64,000 nucleotides of DNA, taken from NCBI GenBank assembly GCA_964613945.1, contig CAZTJC010000005.1:1-64000 (forward strand). The letters are read 5' to 3'. This DNA is from JAVVHH01 sp964613945. GTDB taxonomy: Bacteria > Pseudomonadota > Alphaproteobacteria > Acetobacterales > Acetobacteraceae. This document shows positions 45,691-54,461 of this stretch, in pieces. The translations under genes were made by a program, and so were the position numbers. Below the pieces are notes generated by a model, which worked only from the letters and a program-made list of their open reading frames with translations, was not told where the DNA came from and did not search any database. Position 1 is the stretch's first letter. Every line of letters begins with the position of its first letter.

Positions 45691-45727
45691 AAATGACGCC
45701 TGCTAATCCGTCGTATCAGCTTTACTG
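45691..45727. promoter_or_regulatory. Divergent promoter, possible LysR site
   Basis: The short region between the flavin reductase and LysR starts contains TGACG (45694-45698) and CGTCG (45709-45713) as imperfect inverted arms. This is the size expected of a LysR T-N11-A type site, but it is weak evidence alone. Confidence 0.3.
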
Positions 45728-46630
45728 ATGGCCGACCTGCCGCGCGACATTCTGCTGTTCGTCGCCGCGTACGAGGAGCGCTCGTTCACGGCGGCGGCGC
45801 TGCGAGAGGCGGCAACGCAGTCCGGCGTATCGCAGCACGTGCGCAAGCTCGAGGAGCGGTTCGGCGCCCGGTTGTTCACGCGCGATGGCGGCCGGGTCAG
45901 CCCGACGCCCGCGGCGGATCGTTATTATCTGCGCTGTCTCGAGGTGTTGCGCGCGCATGCGGCGGCCCGTGACGTGTTGCGGGAGTGCAGCGCCGGGCTG
46001 TCGGGAGAGGTGCAGGTTGGGCTGATGCCCACGGTCACGCGCTGCGCGCTGGCGCCGGCGCTGGCCGCGTTTATCGACAAGCATCCGAACGTCGCGGTCG
46101 GTGTCCACGAAGGCTATAGCGGCGTGCTGACCGAACAGGTGCAGCAGGGCGCGCTGGACTTCGCCGTGGTGCCGGGCTTCGCCGGATTGCCCGGGCTGGT
46201 CAGCCGCCCGTTCGCGACCACGCCGGAGGTGCTGGTGGCCGCTGCGGGCGCGCATGCCGAGCCGGTGCGGCTGGCAAGCCTTGGCCCGCTCTCGATCGTG
46301 TTGCCGGGCGCGGCGAACACCAGGCGGCAAACGATCGAGACCTATCTGCGGAGCAACGGCGTCGCGGTGGCGCGCACCGTCACCCTGGACTCCATGCTGG
46401 CCACGCTTGATCTACTAGCGACGACGGATTGGGTCGCGATCTTGCCGGGGGTGATGATGGCGCGCGATCGAGCACGATCGCGACACGCGATCCGCCCCTT
46501 GACCGATCCGGCCCTGTCGCTCGATCTGGTCACGATCGAAGCCACACGGCGGCCACTTACCGCCGTCGCCTTGGCCTTCCGCGACATGCTGCGGGAGACC
46601 ACGGCCGCCGCCAGTGCGGCCTGGGACTGA
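45728..46630 (+). CDS. LysR-family transcriptional regulator
   Basis: This 300-residue protein has an N-terminal winged HTH (FVAAYEERSFTAAALREAATQSGVSQHVRKLEERFGARLF) and a substrate-binding domain from residue about 90 (GEVQVGLMPTVTRCALAPAL). It is divergent from the flavin reductase and convergent with the Gfo/Idh gene. It may activate the flavin reductase or the VOC-SDR set in response to a pathway metabolite (inference). Confidence 0.92.
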   Translation: MADLPRDILLFVAAYEERSFTAAALREAATQSGVSQHVRKLEERFGARLFTRDGGRVSPTPAADRYYLRCLEVLRAHAAARDVLRECSAGLSGEVQVGLMPTVTRCALAPALAAFIDKHPNVAVGVHEGYSGVLTEQVQQGALDFAVVPGFAGLPGLVSRPFATTPEVLVAAAGAHAEPVRLASLGPLSIVLPGAANTRRQTIETYLRSNGVAVARTVTLDSMLATLDLLATTDWVAILPGVMMARDRARSRHAIRPLTDPALSLDLVTIEATRRPLTAVALAFRDMLRETTAAASAAWD

Positions 46631-46652
46631 CCCTGAACGCAGACGCCGTATT

Positions 46653-47660
46653 TCAGCCGGTGACGGTCTCGATCGCTCGGCTGCGGGAGGAGCGCACGAC
46701 GGCCTCGAAGGCGGCGATGGTGTCCAGCATCTGATTCAGCGGCACCGGATAGGCGGTCCCGCCGGCGGCGGCCGTCGCGAACGCCTCGATATTCGCCCGC
46801 ACCGCGGGAGCCGGCGGAAAGGTGATGGTCGTCCGCTCCTGCCCGCGGATCGAGGTGGTGAGCGTCCAGCCTTCCGACTTCTCCGGATGCGCCTTGTCCC
46901 GCACCTCGGCCCATCCTTGGCTGCCATAGATCGCGAAGCGGCCATCGAACGGCGTTGCCAGGATCGCCGTCAGCATGGCGTTGGCGCCGCTGCGAAAGGC
47001 GATCAACCCGGCCAGCGTGTCGCCATTGGCCAGCTTGCTGCCGAGTTGCCGCACATTGGCCAGAACCGTCTCCGCCGGGCCGAGGAAGCTGACGGCGAGA
47101 TCGAGCAGGTGGATGCCGGTTGCCGTCATCGGCCCGGCTGGTGCCTCCGCGCCCGACAGCCGCCAGTTGTCGGCAGGCAGGGCGAGGAATTTATCCTGAC
47201 TGAAATTGGCTTCGATTTGCAGCGGCGTGCCGAGTTCGCCGGCTTCGACCATGCGGCGCAGCTCGAGGATCGGCGGCTCGAACCGCCGCTCATGCCCGAC
47301 GCCGAGTTGCACGCCGGCGCGCTGGCAGGCCGCGATCGCCGTGGCTGCCTCGGCGCGGGTGAGGCAGAGCGGCTTCTCGCAGAACACGTGTTTCCCGGCC
47401 TCGGCTGCCTGACCGATCTGCGCCGCATGCAACGTGTGCGGGGTACACAGGATGACGGCGCCGATCGCCGGGTCGCGGAGGATGTCCTCGAAGCTGGCGG
47501 CGAGAGCCAGGCCCGCCTGCGCCGCAAATGCGCCGGCAGCCGGATCGGGGTCAAAGGCACTGACGATGCGAAGCGCCGGGCTGTCACGCATGGTGTCGAC
47601 GATTGTGCGGCCCCACCAGCCCAGCCCAAGGATGGCGGCGTTCATGGGAAGCGCGCTCAT
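46653..47660 (-). CDS. Gfo/Idh/MocA-family oxidoreductase
   Basis: This 335-residue NAD(P)-dependent oxidoreductase has Rossmann motif AAILGLGWWGRTIVDTM, the family EKP motif (HVFCEKPLCLTRAEA) and a C-terminal alpha/beta domain with the dinucleotide-sugar-type site MTATGIHLLDLAVSF. ATG 47660 overlaps the stop of the hydrolase gene (ATGA). Members oxidise sugars or cyclic polyols, or reduce imines. It is the last gene of the leftward TetR/Tct operon. Confidence 0.88.
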   Translation of the reverse strand: MSALPMNAAILGLGWWGRTIVDTMRDSPALRIVSAFDPDPAAGAFAAQAGLALAASFEDILRDPAIGAVILCTPHTLHAAQIGQAAEAGKHVFCEKPLCLTRAEAATAIAACQRAGVQLGVGHERRFEPPILELRRMVEAGELGTPLQIEANFSQDKFLALPADNWRLSGAEAPAGPMTATGIHLLDLAVSFLGPAETVLANVRQLGSKLANGDTLAGLIAFRSGANAMLTAILATPFDGRFAIYGSQGWAEVRDKAHPEKSEGWTLTTSIRGQERTTITFPPAPAVRANIEAFATAAAGGTAYPVPLNQMLDTIAAFEAVVRSSRSRAIETVTG

Positions 47661-48436
47661 GCGTGATCCATGAGAAAGGCGTCGAGTGCGGCGTCGAACG
47701 CCGCCTGTTGCTCGACGCTCGCCTGGTGCGCCGCGTCGGCGATCACATGCAGTCGGGCGCCGGGAATGCCGCTGGCGAGCGTCTCGGCCATGGCCGGCGG
47801 CGTCGCCTGATCTTCCTCGCCGACCATGACCAGGGTCGGGCACCGCACCTGACCCAGCACGCCCGAAACGTCGTAGCCGATGATGGCCTCGCAGCATCCG
47901 ACAAATCCTTCGGCCGGCGTGTGGGCGATGATGTCGGCATAACGGCTTGCCTGTGCTGGTTCGCGTGACAGGAAGCCCGGCGTGAACCAGCGCGACAGCG
48001 TGCCCTGGACCACCGCCGGCATGCCGCCCTCGCGCACCGCGCCGATCCGGTCGCGCCACCCGGCATGGGCTGCCTGCGGATACCCCGCCGTCGTATCGCT
48101 CAACAGGAGGCGGGTGATGATCCCCGGCCGCTCGGTGGCATGGGTGAGCCCGATCATCCCGCCGAGCGAAACCCCGACCCATGCCGTATGAGCGATACCC
48201 AGCTTATCGAACAAACGCTGCACATCGGCCGTCAGTCCGGTCATGCTGTACGGCGCAGGCGGCACCGGGCTGCCGCCATGACCGCGGATATCGAGCCGAA
48301 GCACCGTGAAGCGTTTCTCGAGCAAACGAGCTTGGGCATCGAATAGCGTCAGATCGGAAGCGAGGGAGTGCACCATCGTCACGTAGGGGCCTGCACCTCC
48401 GACGACGTAGTTCAGGTCGACGGCCGTTTCGGTCAT
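47657..48436 (-). CDS. Alpha/beta hydrolase, 3-oxoadipate enol-lactonase-like
   Basis: This 259-residue PcaD-like hydrolase has oxyanion region MVHSLASDLTLFDAQ, RLDIRGHGGSP, nucleophile GVSLGGMIG, acid Asp in GEEDQATPP and His in DAAHQASVEQ. Enol-lactonases open the lactone in beta-ketoadipate-type pathways; related enzymes hydrolyse other ring-fission products. It lies 62 bp after the TctA gene and is coupled to the Gfo/Idh gene. A TTCGATAAGG element lies about 50 bp upstream on its coding strand. Confidence 0.88.
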   Translation of the reverse strand: MTETAVDLNYVVGGAGPYVTMVHSLASDLTLFDAQARLLEKRFTVLRLDIRGHGGSPVPPAPYSMTGLTADVQRLFDKLGIAHTAWVGVSLGGMIGLTHATERPGIITRLLLSDTTAGYPQAAHAGWRDRIGAVREGGMPAVVQGTLSRWFTPGFLSREPAQASRYADIIAHTPAEGFVGCCEAIIGYDVSGVLGQVRCPTLVMVGEEDQATPPAMAETLASGIPGARLHVIADAAHQASVEQQAAFDAALDAFLMDHA

Positions 48437-48498
48437 GACGTTTGCTCCCGCGGACTTCTTTATCGTGCCGCCTTTGATTCAACCTTATCGAAGGGTCG

Positions 48499-50025
48499 TC
48501 AATCGAAAGCTGTTTCGGGAATGGTCACAGGCACCTTCTTACCCCGCCAAGCGGCGTAGATCTGCCCCAAGATCAGTAGCGCGCACATGCCGACGAACAC
48601 GGCACTGATCGGTCGATCGATGAAAGTCGCCAGACTGCCACGCGCCAGGAGGACAGAGCGGCGGAAATTCTCCTCCAGCCGCGGCCCGAGAACGAAGCCG
48701 AGCAGGATCGGTGCCGGTTCAAAGCCCAGTTGCAGCAAAAGAAAGCCGAAGGCGCCGAACACCAAGGTTGCAGCGACATCGAACATCTCGTTGCGGGTCG
48801 CGAAAACGCCCACGCACACGAAGAAGAGCGCCGTCGGATACAAGTATCGGTATGGGACGCTCAGCAGCTTGACCCAGAGCCCGATCATCGGAACGTTCAA
48901 GAACACCAGGATCAAGTTCCCGATCCAGAACGAGGCGATCAGACCCCAGAAGATGTCCGGCTGCTCGACGATGAGCCGCGGCCCGGGCTGGATGCCATGG
49001 ATCATCAAAGCGCCCAGCAATAGCGCCATCACGGCATCGCCGGGGATACCCAAACTCATGGTAGGAATGAAGTCGCCCTGGACCGCCGAGTGGGTCGACG
49101 CTTCCGGCGCTGCGACACCCTCGATCGCACCGTGCCCGAAGCGCTCGGGCGTCTTGCTGATCTTCTTCTCCGTCGCGTAGGCAATGAACGAGGCGATGGT
49201 CGGCCCGGTCCCGGGGATCAGCGAGCACAGGCTGCCGATCAACGTCCCGCGCAGCACCGGCGGCAGCGCCTGGCGCAGGTCGGCACGGCTGGGCCGCAGA
49301 TCGCGGAAGCCGAGTTTCACCGAGGTCGTGCCTTCCGGGTTGATGGCGTTCACGCTTTTGAGGAATTCGGCAATTCCGAACAGGCCGAGCGACACGGCCA
49401 CAAGTTCCAGCCCGTCCGACAATTCGAGCTGGCCAAAGGTAAACCGCTCGTTGCCGGTGTTGACGTCCGTGCCGATCAGGCTGAGCAGGATGCCGAGCAG
49501 CGTCATGGCGATACCCTTGACGGCGGACCCTTTCGCTAGGGTGGCACCCGCGAGCAAGCCGAGCAGCATCAACGAACAGATCTCCTGCGGGCCGAAGCTG
49601 AAGGCGATCTTGGCGATGTATGGCGCCATGAAAATCATCTGAACGATACCGAATGCCGCACCGATGACCGCGGCCAACATGGTGATGCCGAGCGCCACGC
49701 CGCCGCGTCCCTGCTTGGTCATGGGAAAGCCGTCGAGACATGTCACCGCGTGTGGTGGGTGACAGGGCAGGTTCAGCAGGATGGAGCAGATCGCTCCGCC
49801 GTACTGCGCGCCGTAGTAGATGCCGGACAGCATCAACAACGCTGCGACCGGCTGCATCGAAAAGGTGAGTGGCAGCAGGATCGAGATCGACGACAGCACG
49901 CCCATTCCGGGCAAGACGCCGACCATGTTGCCGACCAGCACGCCGACGAAGCACCACATAAGGTTGTGCGGCTCGAGTGCGACGGTAAAGCCGTGCAACA
50001 GGCCGACGAAGCCGGATTCGATCAC
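48499..50025 (-). CDS. tctA: TctA-family large membrane subunit of a tripartite tricarboxylate transporter
   Basis: This 508-residue, roughly 12-segment membrane protein has VGVLPGMGVLSSISILLPLTF, GAQYGGAICSILLNLPCHP, SLIPGTGPTIASFIAY and GDFIPTMSLGIPGDAVMALLLGAL. These duplicated GxLPG and GIPG elements are diagnostic of TctA. GTG 50025 overlaps the TctB stop (GTGA). It imports a carboxylate together with the TctB and TctC proteins encoded upstream. Confidence 0.93.
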   Translation of the reverse strand: MIESGFVGLLHGFTVALEPHNLMWCFVGVLVGNMVGVLPGMGVLSSISILLPLTFSMQPVAALLMLSGIYYGAQYGGAICSILLNLPCHPPHAVTCLDGFPMTKQGRGGVALGITMLAAVIGAAFGIVQMIFMAPYIAKIAFSFGPQEICSLMLLGLLAGATLAKGSAVKGIAMTLLGILLSLIGTDVNTGNERFTFGQLELSDGLELVAVSLGLFGIAEFLKSVNAINPEGTTSVKLGFRDLRPSRADLRQALPPVLRGTLIGSLCSLIPGTGPTIASFIAYATEKKISKTPERFGHGAIEGVAAPEASTHSAVQGDFIPTMSLGIPGDAVMALLLGALMIHGIQPGPRLIVEQPDIFWGLIASFWIGNLILVFLNVPMIGLWVKLLSVPYRYLYPTALFFVCVGVFATRNEMFDVAATLVFGAFGFLLLQLGFEPAPILLGFVLGPRLEENFRRSVLLARGSLATFIDRPISAVFVGMCALLILGQIYAAWRGKKVPVTIPETAFD

Positions 50026-50480
50026 TGCAGGACTCCGCGGAGGATTGGGAACTGAACCTGCAGGCCGTAGTGGAACAGGATGACGCCGAACACCGTGACG
50101 CCGATCGCCAGGATCGCAGCCTCCGTCAGCCTCGTGCCCTTGGTTCCAAGCGCACCCACGAACACGCAGCAAAACGTCGCCGGCGCCAGCCCGGCCCGGT
50201 TCGCCAGCAAGATGAACGACGATACGGCCAGGACAATGGCCGCTGCACCGCGCCAGTTCGGGGCATGTACGCCATGACTTCCAGTCATTGCCGGCCGCAT
50301 CGCTGCCATCAGCGCGCCCATCAGGATCATGCCGACGCCGAGCATGACCGGGAAGAACCCGGACCCCATGTTAGTCAAGGTGCCGATCCCATACTGCGAT
50401 CCCTCGTAGATGGCGCCCGCCCCGATCACCGCGATCAGCAACCCGGCATAATGATCCCGGTGCCGGTCGAACCCGGTCAT
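50022..50480 (-). CDS. tctB: TctB-family small membrane subunit
   Basis: This 152-residue protein has four predicted membrane segments (AGLLIAVIGAGAIYEG, GSGFFPVMLGVGMILMG, GAAAIVLAVSSFILLA, LAIGVTVFGVILFHYGL), typical of TctB. ATG 50480 overlaps the stop of the mandelate-racemase-family gene, which favours it over an upstream in-frame start. Confidence 0.9.
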   Translation of the reverse strand: MTGFDRHRDHYAGLLIAVIGAGAIYEGSQYGIGTLTNMGSGFFPVMLGVGMILMGALMAAMRPAMTGSHGVHAPNWRGAAAIVLAVSSFILLANRAGLAPATFCCVFVGALGTKGTRLTEAAILAIGVTVFGVILFHYGLQVQFPILRGVLQ

Positions 50481-51640
50481 GAAGTCAATTCCCGCATGAG
50501 CGAGAACAGCTCCGGCTGACGCTCGAAGCCGATCCCGGGGCAATCAGGAAGACCCAGTACCCCGTCGGTGACGTGCATTCCCTGCGCGAACCCACCGAAC
50601 GCGCCAAACACGCCGGGATAGGCTTCGCAGCCGCCCAGCCCCAAGCCTGCGGCCACGGCAAACGACATCATGTTGCCGCCGTGCGGAAAGATGCGCTCTC
50701 TTGACCCGCCAAGCGCTTCGACACGCCGCATCATCTCGGCGTAGGCAGCGATCCCGAACGCCTGGGGCGGATCGACCTGCAGGATGTCATGACCCGGCCG
50801 AAAGCCGCCAAAGCGCATGAGGTTCTCCACGTCCGGCCAGCAAAACAGGTTTTCCCCGGTGGCCAGCGGCGGAGCATACCGGGTGGTCAGGGCCGCGAAA
50901 TCGGCGAAGGCTTGCGGACCGCATGGCTCCTCGAACCAGCGCAGTCCGTATGGCGCGAGGCGGTCGGCGTAGGCGATAGCCTGCGATGGAGAAAGTGCGG
51001 CGTTGGCATCGACCGACAAACGGTCGGGCGCGCCAAGGATGGCCAGCACCGCATCCAGTCGTCGGCAGTCGTCGTCGAGCGGCACACCACCGGTCTTGAT
51101 CTTCAGCGCGGTGTAGCCGGCGTCGAGATGCCGGCGCACCTCGTCACGCAAAGCGGCCAGGTCGTCACCGGGCTGGTACCAGCCGCCACCCACATAGACC
51201 GGCACGGTGGCCGATCCGCTCCCGTCGCCGTACCGTTCGCGCAACACATGCCAGAGTGGTCGGCCGGCTGCTTTGGCCACCGCGTCCCAGATCGCCACCT
51301 CGATCGTGCCGATCGGCACGGAGCGTTCCGCGTCGCCACCGGGTTTCTCCCGCCGGGTCATCCGCGTCACGCACAGCGCCGGGTCGAGCTGTCCATCTGG
51401 CGTCAGCAGCGTGTCCGGCGCGGCGGAGAGCAGGCGCGGAATGAAGCGCTCGCGCATGGCCGCACCGCAGGCATATCGCCCGGTCGAGTTGAAGGCATAG
51501 CCGATGACCGGCCGCCCGTCCGCGACGGCATCGGTCAGCACCGCGACGATCGACGTCGTCATTTCCGAGAAGTCGAAGGCAGCGTTGCGCATGGCCGACT
51601 GAACCGGCACGGCGCGCTCGCGGATAGCCAGGATACGCAC
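50477..51640 (-). CDS. Mandelate racemase/muconate lactonizing enzyme family protein
   Basis: This 387-residue enolase-superfamily protein has KxK at ALKIKTGG, metal ligands Asp in LSVDANAAL, Glu in RWFEEPC and Glu in LATGENLF, and a catalytic His in IFPHGGN. These residues fit the mandelate-racemase subgroup, including sugar-acid and tartrate dehydratases, better than true muconate cycloisomerase. GTG 51640 lies 2 bp after the TctC stop. It sits inside the tct genes, between tctC and tctB, suggesting that its substrate is what the transporter imports (inference). Confidence 0.88.
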   Translation of the reverse strand: MRILAIRERAVPVQSAMRNAAFDFSEMTTSIVAVLTDAVADGRPVIGYAFNSTGRYACGAAMRERFIPRLLSAAPDTLLTPDGQLDPALCVTRMTRREKPGGDAERSVPIGTIEVAIWDAVAKAAGRPLWHVLRERYGDGSGSATVPVYVGGGWYQPGDDLAALRDEVRRHLDAGYTALKIKTGGVPLDDDCRRLDAVLAILGAPDRLSVDANAALSPSQAIAYADRLAPYGLRWFEEPCGPQAFADFAALTTRYAPPLATGENLFCWPDVENLMRFGGFRPGHDILQVDPPQAFGIAAYAEMMRRVEALGGSRERIFPHGGNMMSFAVAAGLGLGGCEAYPGVFGAFGGFAQGMHVTDGVLGLPDCPGIGFERQPELFSLMRELTS

Positions 51641-51642
51641 CG

Positions 51643-52632
51643 TCAGACCTGTGGGATCTTGGCATCTCGGATCACGTCGCGCCATTTCGGCACGTCGGCG
51701 GCGATGCGCCGGGTAAATAATGGAGGCGTGCTGGCAACGACTTCGAGCCCGGCGGCATGTAGTTGTTCGGCGATCACCGGGTCGTGCAGAATCTCCAGCG
51801 AAGCCTTGGCCAGCAGCGCCACGATCTCCGGCGGCGTCTTGGCGGGTGCGAGAAAGGCCTGGAAGGTATCGGCCACGAAGTCCGGGTAGCCGAGTTCGAG
51901 CATCGTCGGCACATCCGGCAGATCGAACCAACGTTTCTCGCCCGTCACCGCCAGCGCCCGCACGGAACCGGACGCGATCAGGGGCCGGGCGGGCGGCAGC
52001 GCCACGCAGGCCACCGGCGTCGTGCCACCCAGGACAGCTTGCACGGCCGGACCGGCACCGCCGAAAGGCACCGAGGTCATGCTGACCTGCGCCTTCAGCT
52101 TGAGCAGCTCGCCCGACAGCTGCGGTGTCGTCCCGATACCCGGGTTGGCATAGGAGATGGCGGCCGGGTCCGCCTTGCATTTGGCCACCAACTCGGGGAT
52201 CGACTGGATGCCGGACTCAGGCCCGGCGATGAACACGTTAGGTGACGTGCCCAACTCGCTGATCGGGGCGAAGTCGGCGAAAGCATCGTAGGGACAGCGC
52301 TTATAGAGGCTGGGGTTCACCACGAACGCGCTCGAATCGATCAGCAACGTGTAGCCGTCCGGCTCGGCCCGCGCGACGAACGCGGTGCCGATGTTGCCGC
52401 CGGCGCCTGCGCGGTTATCGACGATAAAGGAGCCATTCAACCGATTGCTCAACTGGTTGGTGAGGATCCGGGCCATGATGTCGGTCGGCCCGGCCGGTGC
52501 GAATGGAACGATGATGCGAACCGGGCGGGTCGGGTAGCCGGCGGCCCGCGCTGCCGACGCGGTGAACAATGCGGCCGCACCGGCCGCTGCCGCGAAGAGG
52601 TCGCGCCGGCCCAGATTGTGACTCTTGAACAT
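51643..52632 (-). CDS. tctC: TctC/Bug-type periplasmic solute receptor
   Basis: This 329-residue protein has a Tat-like leader (GRRDLFAAAAGAAALFTASAARA) and a Bug-family body: YPTRPVRIIVPFAPAGPTDIMARI, VDNRAGAGGNIGTAFVA, PDGYTLLIDSS, VPFGGAGPAVQAVLGG. ATG 52632 follows GGGAGG. It captures a carboxylate for TctAB; most genomes in this group carry many Bug paralogues. Confidence 0.92.
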   Translation of the reverse strand: MFKSHNLGRRDLFAAAAGAAALFTASAARAAGYPTRPVRIIVPFAPAGPTDIMARILTNQLSNRLNGSFIVDNRAGAGGNIGTAFVARAEPDGYTLLIDSSAFVVNPSLYKRCPYDAFADFAPISELGTSPNVFIAGPESGIQSIPELVAKCKADPAAISYANPGIGTTPQLSGELLKLKAQVSMTSVPFGGAGPAVQAVLGGTTPVACVALPPARPLIASGSVRALAVTGEKRWFDLPDVPTMLELGYPDFVADTFQAFLAPAKTPPEIVALLAKASLEILHDPVIAEQLHAAGLEVVASTPPLFTRRIAADVPKWRDVIRDAKIPQV

Positions 52633-52679
52633 GAAGCCTCCCTTGGCGTGCGGTCTGCTGCCGCACTGCCGATGTGAGC

Positions 52680-53663
52680 TTAACGTATCGCGATCGGATT
52701 GAGTGGTGAACCGACGGCGCCGGTGATGGGCAAGGCTGGAGCGACGAACAGGAAGTCGTAGGTGCCGTCCGCCGCGCAGGCCTTGGCGAGCTCGTCGAGC
52801 TTGAAGATCTCGCCCATGGTCAGCCCCATGATCGGAATACAGATCCAATGCCAGGGCTGGTTGATGCCGTCGGTGTTGTTGGGGCGGACTTCGACGCCCC
52901 AGGTGTCGGTGGCAACGGCGGAGACCTGCTTGGCCTGCAGCCAGTCCAGCGTCTCGAAATCCAGCCCCGGCGCGTCGCCGCCCGGATAGCCGTCCCATGA
53001 CCCGGCTTGCAGGCATTGTTCCATCTGTCCGGTGCGGATCAGGAGATGATCGCCGCGACCGACCGCGACGCCTTGCGACGCGCAACACGCATCGAGCAGA
53101 TCGTTCTTGATCGCATACCCCGCAGGCAGCCAAGGCAGACCGAGATGATGCGGAATGTCGAGCAGGACGCCGCGGCCGACCATCTTCTCTTTGGTGAAAT
53201 GGATGCCGGCCTTGGCAGCGCCGAAGGACGAGACCTCGCGGCAATCGTAGCCGTTCCACATGTGGTTATCGAAGAAGATGTGGCCGAGGCCATCCCAATG
53301 GGTGCCGGCCTGGAGCGGGAACAGCACCATGTCGTCAGCCGAGCGGATGCCGCGCTTGTCGAGGGTGCCCGAATATGCGTCCGAACCGCTACGGAGCATG
53401 GTGTGGACCGGGTTGAAGCGGCCGACCGGCGGGAACTTGGTCTTGCCCCCCTGCGGCCCATCCTTGTCGTAGTTCAGCGCCAGCGAGATGACCTGTCCTT
53501 TACGCACCAGCCCGGCGGCGCGGACGATGTCGTCCGCGGTCGTGTAGTTGAGCGTCCCGACCTGGTCGTCGGGGCCCCATTTGCCCCAGTTCTTCAGCCG
53601 GGCGGCGGTGGCGTCCAACTCGGTGCGGGTGACACGGGTGGAAGTCGGGACGTCGATGTCCAT
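52680..53663 (-). CDS. Cyclase-family hydrolase, long type B
   Basis: This 327-residue paralogue of the protein at 42118 has NWGKWGPDDQVGTLNYTT, metal motif GTHWDGLGHIF, GRGVLLDIPHHLGLPWLPAGYAI, IRTGQMEQC, DTWGVEVRPNN and PWHWICIPIMGLTMGEIF. It follows the TetR gene by 14 bp and precedes tctC, so it belongs to the TetR operon. The two paralogues differ most in their first 15 residues and near the substrate loop, hinting at related but distinct substrates. Confidence 0.88.
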   Translation of the reverse strand: MDIDVPTSTRVTRTELDATAARLKNWGKWGPDDQVGTLNYTTADDIVRAAGLVRKGQVISLALNYDKDGPQGGKTKFPPVGRFNPVHTMLRSGSDAYSGTLDKRGIRSADDMVLFPLQAGTHWDGLGHIFFDNHMWNGYDCREVSSFGAAKAGIHFTKEKMVGRGVLLDIPHHLGLPWLPAGYAIKNDLLDACCASQGVAVGRGDHLLIRTGQMEQCLQAGSWDGYPGGDAPGLDFETLDWLQAKQVSAVATDTWGVEVRPNNTDGINQPWHWICIPIMGLTMGEIFKLDELAKACAADGTYDFLFVAPALPITGAVGSPLNPIAIR

Positions 53664-53677
53664 GGGCGTTTCTCCGG

Positions 53678-54355
53678 TCAGTTTTTGGTTTTGCGGCGGG
53701 TTCGCCGGGTAGGCAGCGGTGCGGTTTCGGCGCGGAAGCCGGCGGCGACGAAGGGAACGAGGTGGGCGAGCGCCAGTTCGGAATCGCCCGGATTGCAGGC
53801 GCCGTTGGTGATCGATTGGATACGGCCGGGATTGGCCATGGTGTAGAACATCGTGCCCAGCATGAAATGAAACCGCCAGGCGAGGTCGGACGGCGGCAGC
53901 GCCGGCAGTACGGCTTGCAGGGCGGCGATAAAGGCGCTGCTGGACTCGTCGAATGCTTTGGCCAGGATACGGCGGCTGAACGCCTCGGGCTCGGTGGCAA
54001 GGCGAGCGCGCAGCTTCACGAAGGGCTCACCGCCGAATTGCGTGCCGACGGTGAGCGCCGGGCGCAGAAAGGCCTGAAGCACGGCCTCCAGCGTCGGTGC
54101 GCCGCTGGCCTGGACGGCAGCAAGCAATCGCATGCGTTCAGCGGCGATGGGTGCGGCGCGGGTGGCGAAGATTTCGGCGAGGAGGTTCTCCTTCTCGCCG
54201 AAATGGTAGTTGAGCGCCGACAGCGTCACCTCCGCCTCCGCGGCGATGGTGCGGATGCTGACGCCGTTCCAGCCATGGGCGGCGAATAGCCGCTCGCCGG
54301 CGTCGAGAAGGCGCTGGCGTACCGGTCGTTCCTCTGTTCCTGCCGCTTGGATCAT
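53678..54355 (-). CDS. TetR-family transcriptional regulator
   Basis: This 225-residue protein has an HTH at residues about 12-60 (RLLDAGERLFAAHGWNGVS, TIAAEAEVTLSALNYHFGEKENLLAE). A helical ligand domain follows, with a basic tail TRRTRRKTKN. It is the first gene of the leftward cyclase/Tct operon and divergent from the BKACE gene. A perfect 16-bp palindrome (54378-54393) lies 22 bp upstream of its start, fitting autoregulation and control of both operons. Confidence 0.92.
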   Translation of the reverse strand: MIQAAGTEERPVRQRLLDAGERLFAAHGWNGVSIRTIAAEAEVTLSALNYHFGEKENLLAEIFATRAAPIAAERMRLLAAVQASGAPTLEAVLQAFLRPALTVGTQFGGEPFVKLRARLATEPEAFSRRILAKAFDESSSAFIAALQAVLPALPPSDLAWRFHFMLGTMFYTMANPGRIQSITNGACNPGDSELALAHLVPFVAAGFRAETAPLPTRRTRRKTKN

Positions 54356-54377
54356 TCCGATTTACGTGCCTTGACTG

Positions 54378-54393
54378 ATACGAACGTTCGTAT
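54378..54393. promoter_or_regulatory. TetR operator candidate, ATACGAACGTTCGTAT
   Basis: This is a perfect 16-bp palindrome in the divergent region between the TetR and BKACE genes. Fourteen of its bases (ATACGAACGTTCGT) recur at 59627-59640 upstream of an SDR gene. Length and symmetry are typical of TetR operators. Confidence 0.7.
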
Positions 54394-54461
54394 ACCGTCG
54401 GTGGCACCGGGTCGGTTGTCAAGCGATCCCAAGACGAAATCAAGATGAGATGGAAACGTCC

